This document shows positions 53,853-61,104 of a DNA stretch of 64,000 bases, one piece after another (the first letter of the stretch is position 1; every line of letters begins with the position of its first letter). The stretch covers positions 1 through 64,000 of the forward strand of contig SVDY01000001.1 in NCBI GenBank assembly GCA_015057665.1, written 5' to 3'. Source of the stretch: Lachnospiraceae bacterium (GTDB lineage Bacteria; Bacillota; Clostridia; Lachnospirales; Lachnospiraceae). Below the pieces are notes generated by a model. The model made no database searches, was not told the DNA's origin, and was given only the letters and a program-made list of their open reading frames with translations. Both the position numbers and the translations under genes were made by a program.

Positions 53853-54644
53853 TTAACTTTCATATACTTCCTTCATGACAGGTGCCAGAATATCAGTAAT
53901 ACCATTGATGACCGGCGCAATCAGCTTAAGTGCCTCTTCCCGGTCTCCCGCGGCAGCAGTAATACGGATAATGCATCCATCCGGTTTGGCATAAATAGCA
54001 ACCGTTGGATTCTTATAATCCAGATAAGAGGAAATCTTATCTGCCACAGGTGCTTCTCCCACGTCATTGCCCGGTGCTTCCTTTGGTCCTTTCAAACGGA
54101 TATTCATGGATACGAACACCTTATCAGACAATCTGTTCAGGAATACATCACAGCACTCATCAAAAATCGGATGCATCTCTTCCGGCGGCCCTGGAAGTAA
54201 GATTGCAGTCTTTCCATCTCTGGCAAGCACCATGCCCGGTGCAGTTCCCACATGATTCTTAAAAAGAAGGGCTCCTTCCGGAACATAAGCCTGCTTCTTA
54301 ATGCTCTCACTGATTACTTTCACACCAAAAGCAAAGGCTTTCTCTTCAACATTGGCATAAACCTCTTCGTCAAAGACAAGTTTTTTTCCAAAATATTCTG
54401 CCACAAGTTCTTTAGTCAGATCATCCTTGGTAGGTCCAAGACCTCCGGTCAGGACAACCATATCCGCTCTGGCAAAAGCTATATTAAGGGCAAGCTTCAG
54501 GCGGTCCGGATTATCTCCCACAACAGTCTGATAATATACTTCTATTCCCGCATGCGCCAGTTTCTTGGCAATGTACTGAGCATTGGTGTTCACAATATCA
54601 CCAAGCAATAGTTCGGTTCCAACACTGATAATCTCCGCTACCAT
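53853..54644 (-). CDS. CinA N-terminal domain protein (MoCF-like)
   Basis: A 263-aa protein equal to the N-terminal MoaB/MogA-like half of CinA: EIISVGTELLLGDIVNTNAQ at the start, VVLTGGLGPTKDDLTKEL (about 63-80), LPGPPEEMHP (about 149-158). The C-terminal NMN-deamidase (PncC) domain of full CinA (about 410 aa) is missing; the protein ends naturally at ILAPVMKEVYES with no sign of a frameshift. The N-domain of CinA relatives hydrolyses ADP-ribose-type substrates. The start follows GAAAGGCGG. A PncC gene could be elsewhere in the genome. Confidence 0.88.
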   Translation of the reverse strand: MVAEIISVGTELLLGDIVNTNAQYIAKKLAHAGIEVYYQTVVGDNPDRLKLALNIAFARADMVVLTGGLGPTKDDLTKELVAEYFGKKLVFDEEVYANVEEKAFAFGVKVISESIKKQAYVPEGALLFKNHVGTAPGMVLARDGKTAILLPGPPEEMHPIFDECCDVFLNRLSDKVFVSMNIRLKGPKEAPGNDVGEAPVADKISSYLDYKNPTVAIYAKPDGCIIRITAAAGDREEALKLIAPVINGITDILAPVMKEVYES

Positions 54645-54826
54645 CTATATACCGCCTTTCCGGTCTGTAAACCTTTCTGTTTTGGACATTCACGTACGTT
54701 TCTCAATTCTTTACATATTTGAAGCAGGTGTCATCTCGCATTTATATAAAGTGATGAGAAATATGTATACAGAAATTATAATATAAGAGCCCGGGAAAGT
54801 AAAGCCATGCAAAATGAAGAATTTTA

Positions 54827-54855
54827 TTGACATTTCAAAAGACAGACTGTAAAAT
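54827..54855 (+). promoter_or_regulatory. Promoter of the mntP leader
   Basis: Perfect TTGACA (54827-54832), 17-base spacer, TAAAAT (54850-54855), directly before the riboswitch. Confidence 0.8.
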
Positions 54856-54864
54856 AGCAAAAGA

Positions 54865-54992
54865 TATGAGGGAGTAGCAAGCGCCCTGCGTAACAAGTCA
54901 ACATACTGACCGAAGAGGTCTGGCTTGTTTTAAATTGCGAGACTCATGTATGTGTAAGGTACACCATGCATGGAGTCTGTCCTTTATCCGGC
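54865..54992 (+). ncRNA. yybP-ykoY manganese riboswitch
   Basis: The leader contains GAGGGAGTAGC near 54868, GTCAACATACTGACC near 54897 and GACTCATGTATG...CATGCATGGAGTC as a long helix, then TCCGGCACC. These are hallmarks of the yybP-ykoY aptamer, which binds Mn2+ and turns on export genes. A terminator follows directly (54994-55026), and the next gene is the Mn2+ exporter mntP, so Mn2+ binding should block termination. Exact helix borders were set by eye. Confidence 0.9.
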
Positions 54993-54993
54993 A

Positions 54994-55026
54994 CCAAGCA
55001 TGAAACAAACCTGCTTGGCTTTTTTT
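54994..55026 (+). terminator. Riboswitch-controlled terminator
   Basis: CCAAGCA (54994-55000) / TGCTTGG (55012-55018) followed by T7. It is the expression platform of the mntP riboswitch. Confidence 0.85.
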
Positions 55027-55111
55027 ATGCCATAAATCACCATCAGATAAAAATTCTTTGAAAGATGCTGCATCTATTCGAAGAAATTCTCATTTTAAAT
55101 CGGAGGGAATT

Positions 55112-55696
55112 ATGACACTTGGATTTGACTTCTTTTTTAATAGTATATTATTAGGCGTTGGCCTTGCCATGGATGCTTTTTCCGTGTCTCTTGCCAACGG
55201 TCTTCATGAACCTGCAATGAGAAAACGCAGAATGGGACTCATCGCCGGTATCTTTGCAGGATTCCAGTTTGCCATGCCCATGATCGGCTGGATCTGCGTC
55301 TCCACGATTGCCCAGTATTTTCAGGCATTTGAACGGGCCATTCCATGGATTGCTCTTTTATTGCTCTGCTACATAGGCGGCAGCATGCTGCTTGAGTCAT
55401 TTCGAGGCGGTGACGAAGAGGACACTACGCCTTCCATCGGGATGAGCGGCTTATTCATACAAGGAGTTGCCACTTCCATTGATGCCTTATCTGTTGGATT
55501 CACGATTTCCGATTATCACTTATTGGAGGCAACACTGGCCTGTCTTCTCATTGGTATTGTTACATTCTTCATTTGTTTTGCAGGACTTGGCATTGGTAAA
55601 AAAGCAGGAACGAAGCTGGCTGGCAAGGCAGGCATCCTTGGAGGCTGCATTCTTATTTTTATTGGATTAGAAATCTTCGTTACAAGTATTTTTTAA
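55112..55696 (+). CDS. mntP: MntP manganese exporter
   Basis: A 194-aa six-helix membrane protein of the MntP (YebN) family, which exports Mn2+. Both repeats carry the conserved acidic motif: GLAMDAFSVSLANG (near 18-31) and ATSIDALSVGFT (near 120-131). The C-terminus ends in the last helix (ILIFIGLEIFVTSIF). I start at MTLGFDFF because TCGGAGGGAATT lies directly upstream; the longer frame runs into the leader. The yybP-ykoY riboswitch and its terminator precede it, in line with Mn2+-induced expression. Confidence 0.95.
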   Translation: MTLGFDFFFNSILLGVGLAMDAFSVSLANGLHEPAMRKRRMGLIAGIFAGFQFAMPMIGWICVSTIAQYFQAFERAIPWIALLLLCYIGGSMLLESFRGGDEEDTTPSIGMSGLFIQGVATSIDALSVGFTISDYHLLEATLACLLIGIVTFFICFAGLGIGKKAGTKLAGKAGILGGCILIFIGLEIFVTSIF

Positions 55697-55724
55697 TGCA
55701 CTTTTTTAGGATTATCATCCTTTT

Positions 55725-55821
55725 AGAAAAATCTACTGGTAGAAAAACAAACGTAAAAAACCCGTGCTTTCATCCATTTCACGGGTCAGGAACACTAATT
55801 TTTTTACCAGTAGATTTTTCT
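55725..55821. terminator. Nested hairpins after mntP
   Basis: The outer 17-bp repeat AGAAAAATCTACTGGTA (55725-55741) / TACCAGTAGATTTTTCT (55805-55821) encloses CCCGTG (55761-55766) / CACGGG (55780-55785), which itself follows an A-run. Either hairpin could end the mntP transcript. Confidence 0.6.
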
Positions 55822-55868
55822 TTTATTTCATACCTGTTTATGTTAACCAAAAGTTAGAATTCTTGGTA

Positions 55869-56009
55869 CTACTCCTTCTTTTTTACCTCTGTACCCTTTT
55901 CAGCCGGAATTTCCCACCACCGAAACCCTTTATCAAAGAAATCCCCAATTACCGGAAGCGTCAGGATTGTAAGCTTACACCCTGGTCTCAAGCAAGCTCG
56001 GACCTTGGT
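55869..56009 (-). pseudogene. Possible remnant of a gene 3' end
   Basis: In one minus-strand frame 46 codons without start read protein-like: TILTLPVIGDFFDKGFRWW then EIPAEKGTEVKKKE and stop. The hydrophobic-then-lysine-rich pattern resembles the end of a membrane protein, but it is short and upstream is only a stop and the tRNA terminator. It could be chance. Confidence 0.2.
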
Positions 56010-56023
56010 TCATCTCTGACACA

Positions 56024-56054
56024 ACAAAAAAAGAAGACCTTCTGGTCTTCTTTC
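56024..56054 (-). terminator. Terminator of the tRNA-Leu pair
   Basis: Minus strand AAGAAGACC-AGAA-GGTCTTCTT followed by TTTTTGTTG, 7-9 bases after the 3' end of the second tRNA. Confidence 0.85.
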
Positions 56055-56060
56055 TTCTTA

Positions 56061-56144
56061 TGCGGGAGATGGGACTTGAACCCACACGAAAATCCATTCA
56101 CATGATCCTTAGTCATGCCTGTCTGCCAATTCCAGCACTCCCGC
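56061..56144 (-). tRNA. tRNA-Leu (anticodon AAG), copy 2
   Basis: An 84-nt class II tRNA. Acceptor GCGGGAG / CTCCCGC with discriminator A, D-arm with AATTGGCAGAC, anticodon stem CATGA / TCATG with loop CTAAGGA (anticodon AAG, reading CUN codons), a long variable arm and T-arm GTGGGTTCAAGTCCCAT. CCA is not encoded. Identical over its full length to the copy at 56197-56280. Confidence 0.93.
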
Positions 56145-56196
56145 TTATTCAGTTGTCTGCAGTCAATTACCGAACCAAACTTTAAGAAAAGTTTGA

Positions 56197-56280
56197 TGCG
56201 GGAGATGGGACTTGAACCCACACGAAAATCCATTCACATGATCCTTAGTCATGCCTGTCTGCCAATTCCAGCACTCCCGC
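56197..56280 (-). tRNA. tRNA-Leu (anticodon AAG), copy 1
   Basis: Same 84-nt sequence as the downstream copy, promoter-proximal. The spacer between the two (52 bases) contains a small CAAACTT hairpin. The ten bases before both genes (AACTGAATAA on the minus strand) are also identical, showing a recent tandem duplication. Confidence 0.93.
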
Positions 56281-56322
56281 TTATTCAGTTTGTTCTGCGT
56301 TTCTTACCGAACAACAAATAGA

Positions 56323-56351
56323 AGTATACCTTAAAGGGGTCGATTCGTCAA
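56323..56351 (-). promoter_or_regulatory. Promoter of the tRNA-Leu pair
   Basis: Minus strand: TTGACG (56346-56351), 17-base spacer, TATACT (56323-56328), about 40 bases before the first tRNA. The -35 box lies inside an inverted repeat, AAAGGGG / CCCCTTT (56333-56358). Confidence 0.75.
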
Positions 56352-56474
56352 CCCCTTTTTTTAATTTTTTTTATTTTTTCTCACATATAAAATTTTTCTT
56401 TTCACAGTCTCTAAAATATTATCCTTCAAAAAATTATCTCTATTTCATATCTTTCGAATGCTTCTTCCAAATCT

Positions 56475-57239
56475 TCATCTGTCAAGCACCACTAAAGTTT
56501 CATAGCCATTTGCCCTCAATTCCGCTGCAAAGCTTTCTGCCTGCCCAAGTGTATCAAAATCTCCCAGTCTGACAGCAAAATAATTCTTCCATGGTACCAC
56601 TTCCCCTTCGTACCCTTTTTCCACAGCATCCATCAAGGCATATTGGGCTCTTTCAAAACTGCTGTACAGACCAACCTGTACACTGTAATCACCATCAAAT
56701 CGATCTTCCCTTTCTTCGATGGTCTGCTCAATCCCTTCTGCAATGGCATCTGCAATCTGAGAAAACTGCCCTTCGAAAAGGTCATTGTCTGCATCTGTAT
56801 TTAAAAATCCTGTCTCTATTAAGACAGCCGGCATCTGAGTACGCCTAAGAACCGTAAGATCTCTTCGTTCTCTCACTCCCAGGTTCTGAAAACCCACACC
56901 TTCCAGCTGCCAGTTTATATTTCTTGATAATTCTCCTACAAGACCTTCATCTTCAAATACAAGGGTCTCAACACCTGAGTAGGTATTGGGATTGGGGCTT
57001 GAATTTCTATGAAAAGAAATAAACAGATCTCCTCCTGATGCATTGGCAATCCGGGCTTTCTGTCCCGGCGAATCATAGACATCTTCTGTTCTTGTATAAA
57101 TCACATCATAGCCGTCTTCTGTAAGTCTGGCTCCCACTTCCAGAGCAAGAGCCAGATTGTCGTCTTTTTCCCGGCGTCCTGCGTACTGGGCACCATTGTC
57201 CCAGCCGCCGTGACCCGGATCTAAGATAATAGATGGCAT
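56475..57239 (-). CDS. CwlC-like N-acetylmuramoyl-L-alanine amidase with SPOR domain
   Basis: A 254-aa wall hydrolase: Amidase_3 domain (1-175) starting IILDPGHGGWDNGAQY, with zinc ligands in DPGH, the E of the EKDDNLAL helix and ISFHRNSS, and the catalytic Glu in VLIETGFLNT; then a SPOR domain (about 183-254, YSVQVGLYSSFERAQYALMD). There is no signal peptide. Size and architecture match Bacillus CwlC, the mother-cell lysis enzyme (255 aa), so a late sporulation role is plausible. It follows the PHP gene by 32 bases. The 190 bases before the tRNA promoter hold nothing else visible. Confidence 0.9.
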   Translation of the reverse strand: MPSIILDPGHGGWDNGAQYAGRREKDDNLALALEVGARLTEDGYDVIYTRTEDVYDSPGQKARIANASGGDLFISFHRNSSPNPNTYSGVETLVFEDEGLVGELSRNINWQLEGVGFQNLGVRERRDLTVLRRTQMPAVLIETGFLNTDADNDLFEGQFSQIADAIAEGIEQTIEEREDRFDGDYSVQVGLYSSFERAQYALMDAVEKGYEGEVVPWKNYFAVRLGDFDTLGQAESFAAELRANGYETLVVLDR

Positions 57240-57271
57240 AAACTGCCCTCACCTAATTCATTTTATGATTA

Positions 57272-58159
57272 CTATATGTGGGAAAGACCGGTTTCGTTCA
57301 AAACACGCACCATCTCTTCAAATTGTTTCATATCTCCTCTGGAAGCAAAAGGCTGATCTGTTCTATGTCGGTCGCTTGCACTGGATGGTAAAAGACCATA
57401 CTTCTCCTGCATTCTTTCTAAAAAGGCAATGCGGTCCTCATCCTGAAGATATAATTCATAATATACCTCCATGGCAGCCACCTCTCCTGCTGCCTGTTTA
57501 AAATCACAAATCATCTGCTCGATTTCTTCTTCTGTTAATTTATAGCCATAAGGATGAGCCAGACATGGGATCCCTCCACAGGCACGAATTCTTTTTACCA
57601 CATCCTCCATGAGAGGATAGGCAATATATCTGCAGCTTGGAATATAATAAGGACTATAGTTTCCAACCTGATGATCCATCGCAGTCTCCACATCCGGTTC
57701 ATATCCCTTTTCGACCAGAACCTCCGCAACCGGATGGCGTCCGATATCTCCCTTCTCATCTGCTCTGGCATAGACTTCTTCCATGGTAATATGGATATTA
57801 CGGGTTGCCAGATCTTCTAAAATAGCTTTCACATAGGCTTTTTTGCCTGCTCTGATATTCTCTAAAAGATCGGCAAAATCATCAGGATTCACCCCGTAAG
57901 GAAACAAACCTACGATGTGGTCTTCCACAGCATCTTCCCTGGCTAAACCCCAGTATGCTGTAGAAAATTCAATTCCCGGAATAATTGTTACTCCATCTAT
58001 GTTCTGCGGCTGTGTAAAAGTAAATTTATTATGATCTGTGATGGAAATTAAACTTTGTCCATCTTCTCTTGCATGCCGGATAATCTCTTTCGGTGATTCT
58101 TGTCCATCAGAATAGAAAGAATGCAGATGCAGATCTATCTTCCCAGCTTTTTCTTTCAT
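57272..58159 (-). CDS. PHP-domain phosphoesterase
   Basis: A 295-aa protein of the PHP family near the TrpH/RNase AM group. Metal-binding motifs: DLHLHSFYSDGQ (about 8-19), ITDHNKFTF near 39-47, GIEFSTAY near 64, CLAHPYGYKL near 210 and SDRHR near 270. It is likely cytosolic and may act as a nucleotide phosphatase or 5'-3' exonuclease on short RNA/DNA. I start at MKEKAGKIDLHLH after AAAGGAGGACATATC. It lies between the divergent sigma factor (72-base gap) and the amidase, probably in one operon. Confidence 0.86.
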   Translation of the reverse strand: MKEKAGKIDLHLHSFYSDGQESPKEIIRHAREDGQSLISITDHNKFTFTQPQNIDGVTIIPGIEFSTAYWGLAREDAVEDHIVGLFPYGVNPDDFADLLENIRAGKKAYVKAILEDLATRNIHITMEEVYARADEKGDIGRHPVAEVLVEKGYEPDVETAMDHQVGNYSPYYIPSCRYIAYPLMEDVVKRIRACGGIPCLAHPYGYKLTEEEIEQMICDFKQAAGEVAAMEVYYELYLQDEDRIAFLERMQEKYGLLPSSASDRHRTDQPFASRGDMKQFEEMVRVLNETGLSHI

Positions 58160-58231
58160 GATATGTCCTCCTTTCCAAGTGCACCCGGCCCGCTTTAGCC
58201 AGGTGTACGCCATAAATATTGAAATAAATCA

Positions 58232-59299
58232 TCAGGCAGCATAATCACGCAGTCTTCTGGCAATACCTGGCTGTCTGAACTTGCGGATAGCTTTCATTTC
58301 AATCTGTCTGATACGCTCTCGTGTAAGCTGAAATCTTTTGCCCACGCTTTCCAATGTATGAGGCACCTCACCATTTAAGCCGAATCTTAAAATAATGATC
58401 TCCTTTTCTCTTGGTTCAAGAGTTTCCAGTGCTTTTGCAATTTCTTCTTTTAACAGGGAATGGGATGCATCCTCTTCCGGATTCTGAGTTTCATCTCTGA
58501 TAAAATCACCAAGGTAATTTCCATCCTCTTCTTCGCCAATCTTAATATTCAAAGAGATGACATCGTAAATGAGGCCAAGTGCCTCTTTTACTTTGGACTG
58601 TGTCATATTGAGCTCCTCTGCAATAATCTCTACAGAAGGCTCTGTTCCATGCAGTACAACGTATTCTTTTTTAAATCGGCGGACAAGATTCACGGTCTCC
58701 GTCATATGAACCGGCAGACGGATGATTCTTCCCTGGTCAGCGATGGATCTGGTAATGGCCTGACGGATCCAGCAATAGGCATAAGTACTGAAACGGTATC
58801 CTTTTCTATGATCATATTTTTCAACAGCTCGAATCAGTCCCATATTACCGTTTTGAACAAGATCCTGGAAATGGACTCCTCTTCCCACATATCGTTTCGC
58901 CACATTGGCAACCAGACGGAGATTGGACTCAATCATTTTATTTCTGGCAAGGATATCACCTTTCTCCACTCTTTTCGCCAGCTCCACTTCTTCTGCTGCA
59001 GTCAAAAGAGGGATTCTTCCCATTTCTTTAAAATATAATTTTACAGAATCATCAGCAGCACAGTCTTCAAACAGGAGAGGCTCTTCCATGTCCTTCAGTT
59101 CATCTTCTATTGTTTCTGATATCTCTATCAATTCAACATCATGCATCTCCAGAATTTTAACAATCTCCTGGCTATGCTCTTTTGTCAGATTTTCTTCTTT
59201 AAAAGCCGCTTCCACGTCAGAATACTCTAAAAGATTATTATTCTTACCGGCCAGTTCAAGAAGCTTGTTCATAATTTCTTCAAAACTTTGTCTGTTCAT
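58232..59299 (-). CDS. RpoD-like sigma-70 factor lacking the WW melting pair
   Basis: A 355-aa sigma factor with a sigma 1.1-like start (about 1-60), region 1.2 (SVKLYFKEMGRIPLLTAAEE, 85-104), region 2 (ESNLRLVANVAKRYVGRG and NGNMGLIRAVEKYDHRKG), region 3 (about 200-270) and region 4 (LEPREKEIIILRFGLNG and LTRERIRQIEMKAIRKFRQ). In region 2.3/2.4 it reads FSTYAYCWIRQAIT where primary sigma factors have FSTYATWWIRQAIT, so the Trp-Trp pair used in promoter melting is Cys176-Trp177. It is not next to dnaG. An alternative (group 2-like) sigma is therefore likelier than the housekeeping RpoD. Confidence 0.88.
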   Translation of the reverse strand: MNRQSFEEIMNKLLELAGKNNNLLEYSDVEAAFKEENLTKEHSQEIVKILEMHDVELIEISETIEDELKDMEEPLLFEDCAADDSVKLYFKEMGRIPLLTAAEEVELAKRVEKGDILARNKMIESNLRLVANVAKRYVGRGVHFQDLVQNGNMGLIRAVEKYDHRKGYRFSTYAYCWIRQAITRSIADQGRIIRLPVHMTETVNLVRRFKKEYVVLHGTEPSVEIIAEELNMTQSKVKEALGLIYDVISLNIKIGEEEDGNYLGDFIRDETQNPEEDASHSLLKEEIAKALETLEPREKEIIILRFGLNGEVPHTLESVGKRFQLTRERIRQIEMKAIRKFRQPGIARRLRDYAA

Positions 59300-59424
59300 C
59301 TCAGAGCCCTCCCTTTATCAATCGTATTTCTCCGATTACCATTATAACTTTTTAAAGGCAAGAATTATTGCGGCTTTGTAAAGATCCGTTTCTTTTTCAG
59401 AAGAAAAAATTCATAAACAGAAAT

Positions 59425-59814
59425 CTATTTCACACACCCTATCATGACATGCATTTTTCTGATGACTTTCCCTTCATATTCGTATCCGTCACCGTATATT
59501 TCCAGGACTTTGTTGTTGTATTCCACTGCATCCACTTCCTGTTTTGCAATCACTTCATGTTTTTCTTTATCGAAAAGTTCCAGTTTTTCTCCCTTTATTA
59601 CACGGACCTGCAGCTTTTCTAATCTGGACGTAACTTCCCGGATGCTCTCCTGAATCACTTGTTCTTTCTCGGACTTTTTACTGTTCCGCAAAGTCAGTTC
59701 CAACTGAAACAATAACTCTTCCCTTTTTTCAATATACTCCTGTATCCGTTTTTCTTTTTTTATTTCTTCCTTTGCTTTCCTTTCCTGTTTGATTCTCTGC
59801 CAAAATGCAGCCAT
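59425..59814 (-). CDS. Coiled-coil protein of unknown function (129 aa)
   Basis: A highly charged protein. The first 100 residues form a Lys/Glu-rich helix, probably a coiled coil (RIKQERKAKEEIKKEKRIQE, then EKREELLFQLELTLRNSKK), followed by a small beta-like end (VLEIYGDGYEYEGKVIRK). The start follows AGGGAGGTCTTACAT. It is 44 bases downstream of the HExxH/VWA gene and on the same strand, so a role with that protein and the MoxR ATPase is likely. No family is recognised. Confidence 0.75.
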   Translation of the reverse strand: MAAFWQRIKQERKAKEEIKKEKRIQEYIEKREELLFQLELTLRNSKKSEKEQVIQESIREVTSRLEKLQVRVIKGEKLELFDKEKHEVIAKQEVDAVEYNNKVLEIYGDGYEYEGKVIRKMHVMIGCVK

Positions 59815-59858
59815 ATGTAAGACCTCCCTGTTTTATTTTCTGTCATCCTGATTATGTA

Positions 59859-61079
59859 TTATTTATTATTTTGCTCCAATTGAATATGAAGGCTTTTTCC
59901 CCACGGAGCATCCTTGTCATTATCAATCAAAATCCACAGGACAGGGATTCCCAAAGATGCTTCCTCACGTGGATAGGGTGCATACCCGTCTGTCATGATG
60001 ATGATTCCCTCCGGAAGATTTTCAAGCATAAATTCCTTCAGATAATCAAAGATGCAGTGAAAACTCGTTCCGCCGCCGCCCTTTATTTTTATTCCTTTCA
60101 GATCTTCTTTTTTGCGGACTTCCTTCGGTTCGGAAACCTTTGTATCAAAATGGCTCAGTTTGGCACATATAGAGGAAAACTGTTCCATGGCTGATTTAAT
60201 CTCCTGAAGAACCACCCACACAGTATCGTCATCTACACTACCCGAACAATCCATTAAGATCCAAAGATTTTCCACTGCTTCCCCTTCCACTTCATGAAAA
60301 GAAGGCAGGATTACGTCCCCGGAGGAATATCGTCGGTCTGCAGGTGTAAAGCTGAAATCATAGTGATCTGCCACAAGCCGTATAAAATCGTTTAATACAT
60401 AACGCCAGTTCATCATGGGTGTATAATCATCTCTGTCTAACAATTCTCTGAAAAAAGAAGGAATGCTGTTCTTTGAGCTGCTTTTTTCTACTGCCTGGCG
60501 GACGTTGCTTTTCCATTCATCAAAAAGCTCCGGGGCAAGGGGAAGGCTTTCCCATATATTGTGGTCATCTATTTCAACTCCATAATCTGCCTCAATCTCA
60601 CGAATAAACCGGTCAGCATCATGAAGCAGCGATTCATATTTTTTATAAAGCATCTCATATACCTGATCTGCTGAGTATTCCTTTCCTTCCACTCCATCCG
60701 GAGCAAGATGCATGACAGGCTGTCCGTCCACGGTAAACTCATCCATGGTATACGTATGAAGAATCATAGAATTGACCACGATATCCGCCGCCACATTATA
60801 TAGCTTTGCTATCTTTCCCTTGCCTCTGTTAATGTGGTTCAAAACACAATGCATCACTTCGTGGATCATAACAAACTCTATCTCTTCCAGAGAAAGCCGG
60901 TTCAGAAATTCCGGATCCCATATAATTCTTCTCATGTCTGTACAGGCCGTTCCACAGCTGGCCAGTGCGAATTTAAGATTCATTAAAAGAGTTCCATAAA
61001 AAGGGGCTTTCAGCAGCAGAAATGCTCTTGCTGCCGAAAGTTTATTCATTAAATCTTTTTTATTCAACGTCTCTTTCAT
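59859..61079 (-). CDS. HExxH metallopeptidase-like/VWA domain protein (DUF2201 type)
   Basis: A 406-aa protein with a zinc-peptidase-like N-domain (about 15-180) and a C-terminal von Willebrand A domain (about 270-400). The metal motif is H73-E-V-M-H77 with NH81-82 after it. The VWA metal site is complete: D277-x-S279-x-S281, T338 and D364 (MTDGYAPY). It sits 25 bases after a MoxR-type ATPase gene. MoxR-VWA pairs act together as AAA chaperones with a metal-dependent adaptor. Whether the HExxH part cuts proteins is unknown. The start is ATG 61079 with AGGTGAGAG upstream. Confidence 0.88.
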   Translation of the reverse strand: MKETLNKKDLMNKLSAARAFLLLKAPFYGTLLMNLKFALASCGTACTDMRRIIWDPEFLNRLSLEEIEFVMIHEVMHCVLNHINRGKGKIAKLYNVAADIVVNSMILHTYTMDEFTVDGQPVMHLAPDGVEGKEYSADQVYEMLYKKYESLLHDADRFIREIEADYGVEIDDHNIWESLPLAPELFDEWKSNVRQAVEKSSSKNSIPSFFRELLDRDDYTPMMNWRYVLNDFIRLVADHYDFSFTPADRRYSSGDVILPSFHEVEGEAVENLWILMDCSGSVDDDTVWVVLQEIKSAMEQFSSICAKLSHFDTKVSEPKEVRKKEDLKGIKIKGGGGTSFHCIFDYLKEFMLENLPEGIIIMTDGYAPYPREEASLGIPVLWILIDNDKDAPWGKSLHIQLEQNNK

Positions 61080-61104
61080 CCTTCTTTACTCTCACCTGCC
61101 CCGC

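Noticed and set aside
54711-54896. 61-codon minus-strand frame in the mntP leader
   Set aside because: It lies across the mntP promoter and riboswitch and lacks a ribosome binding site.
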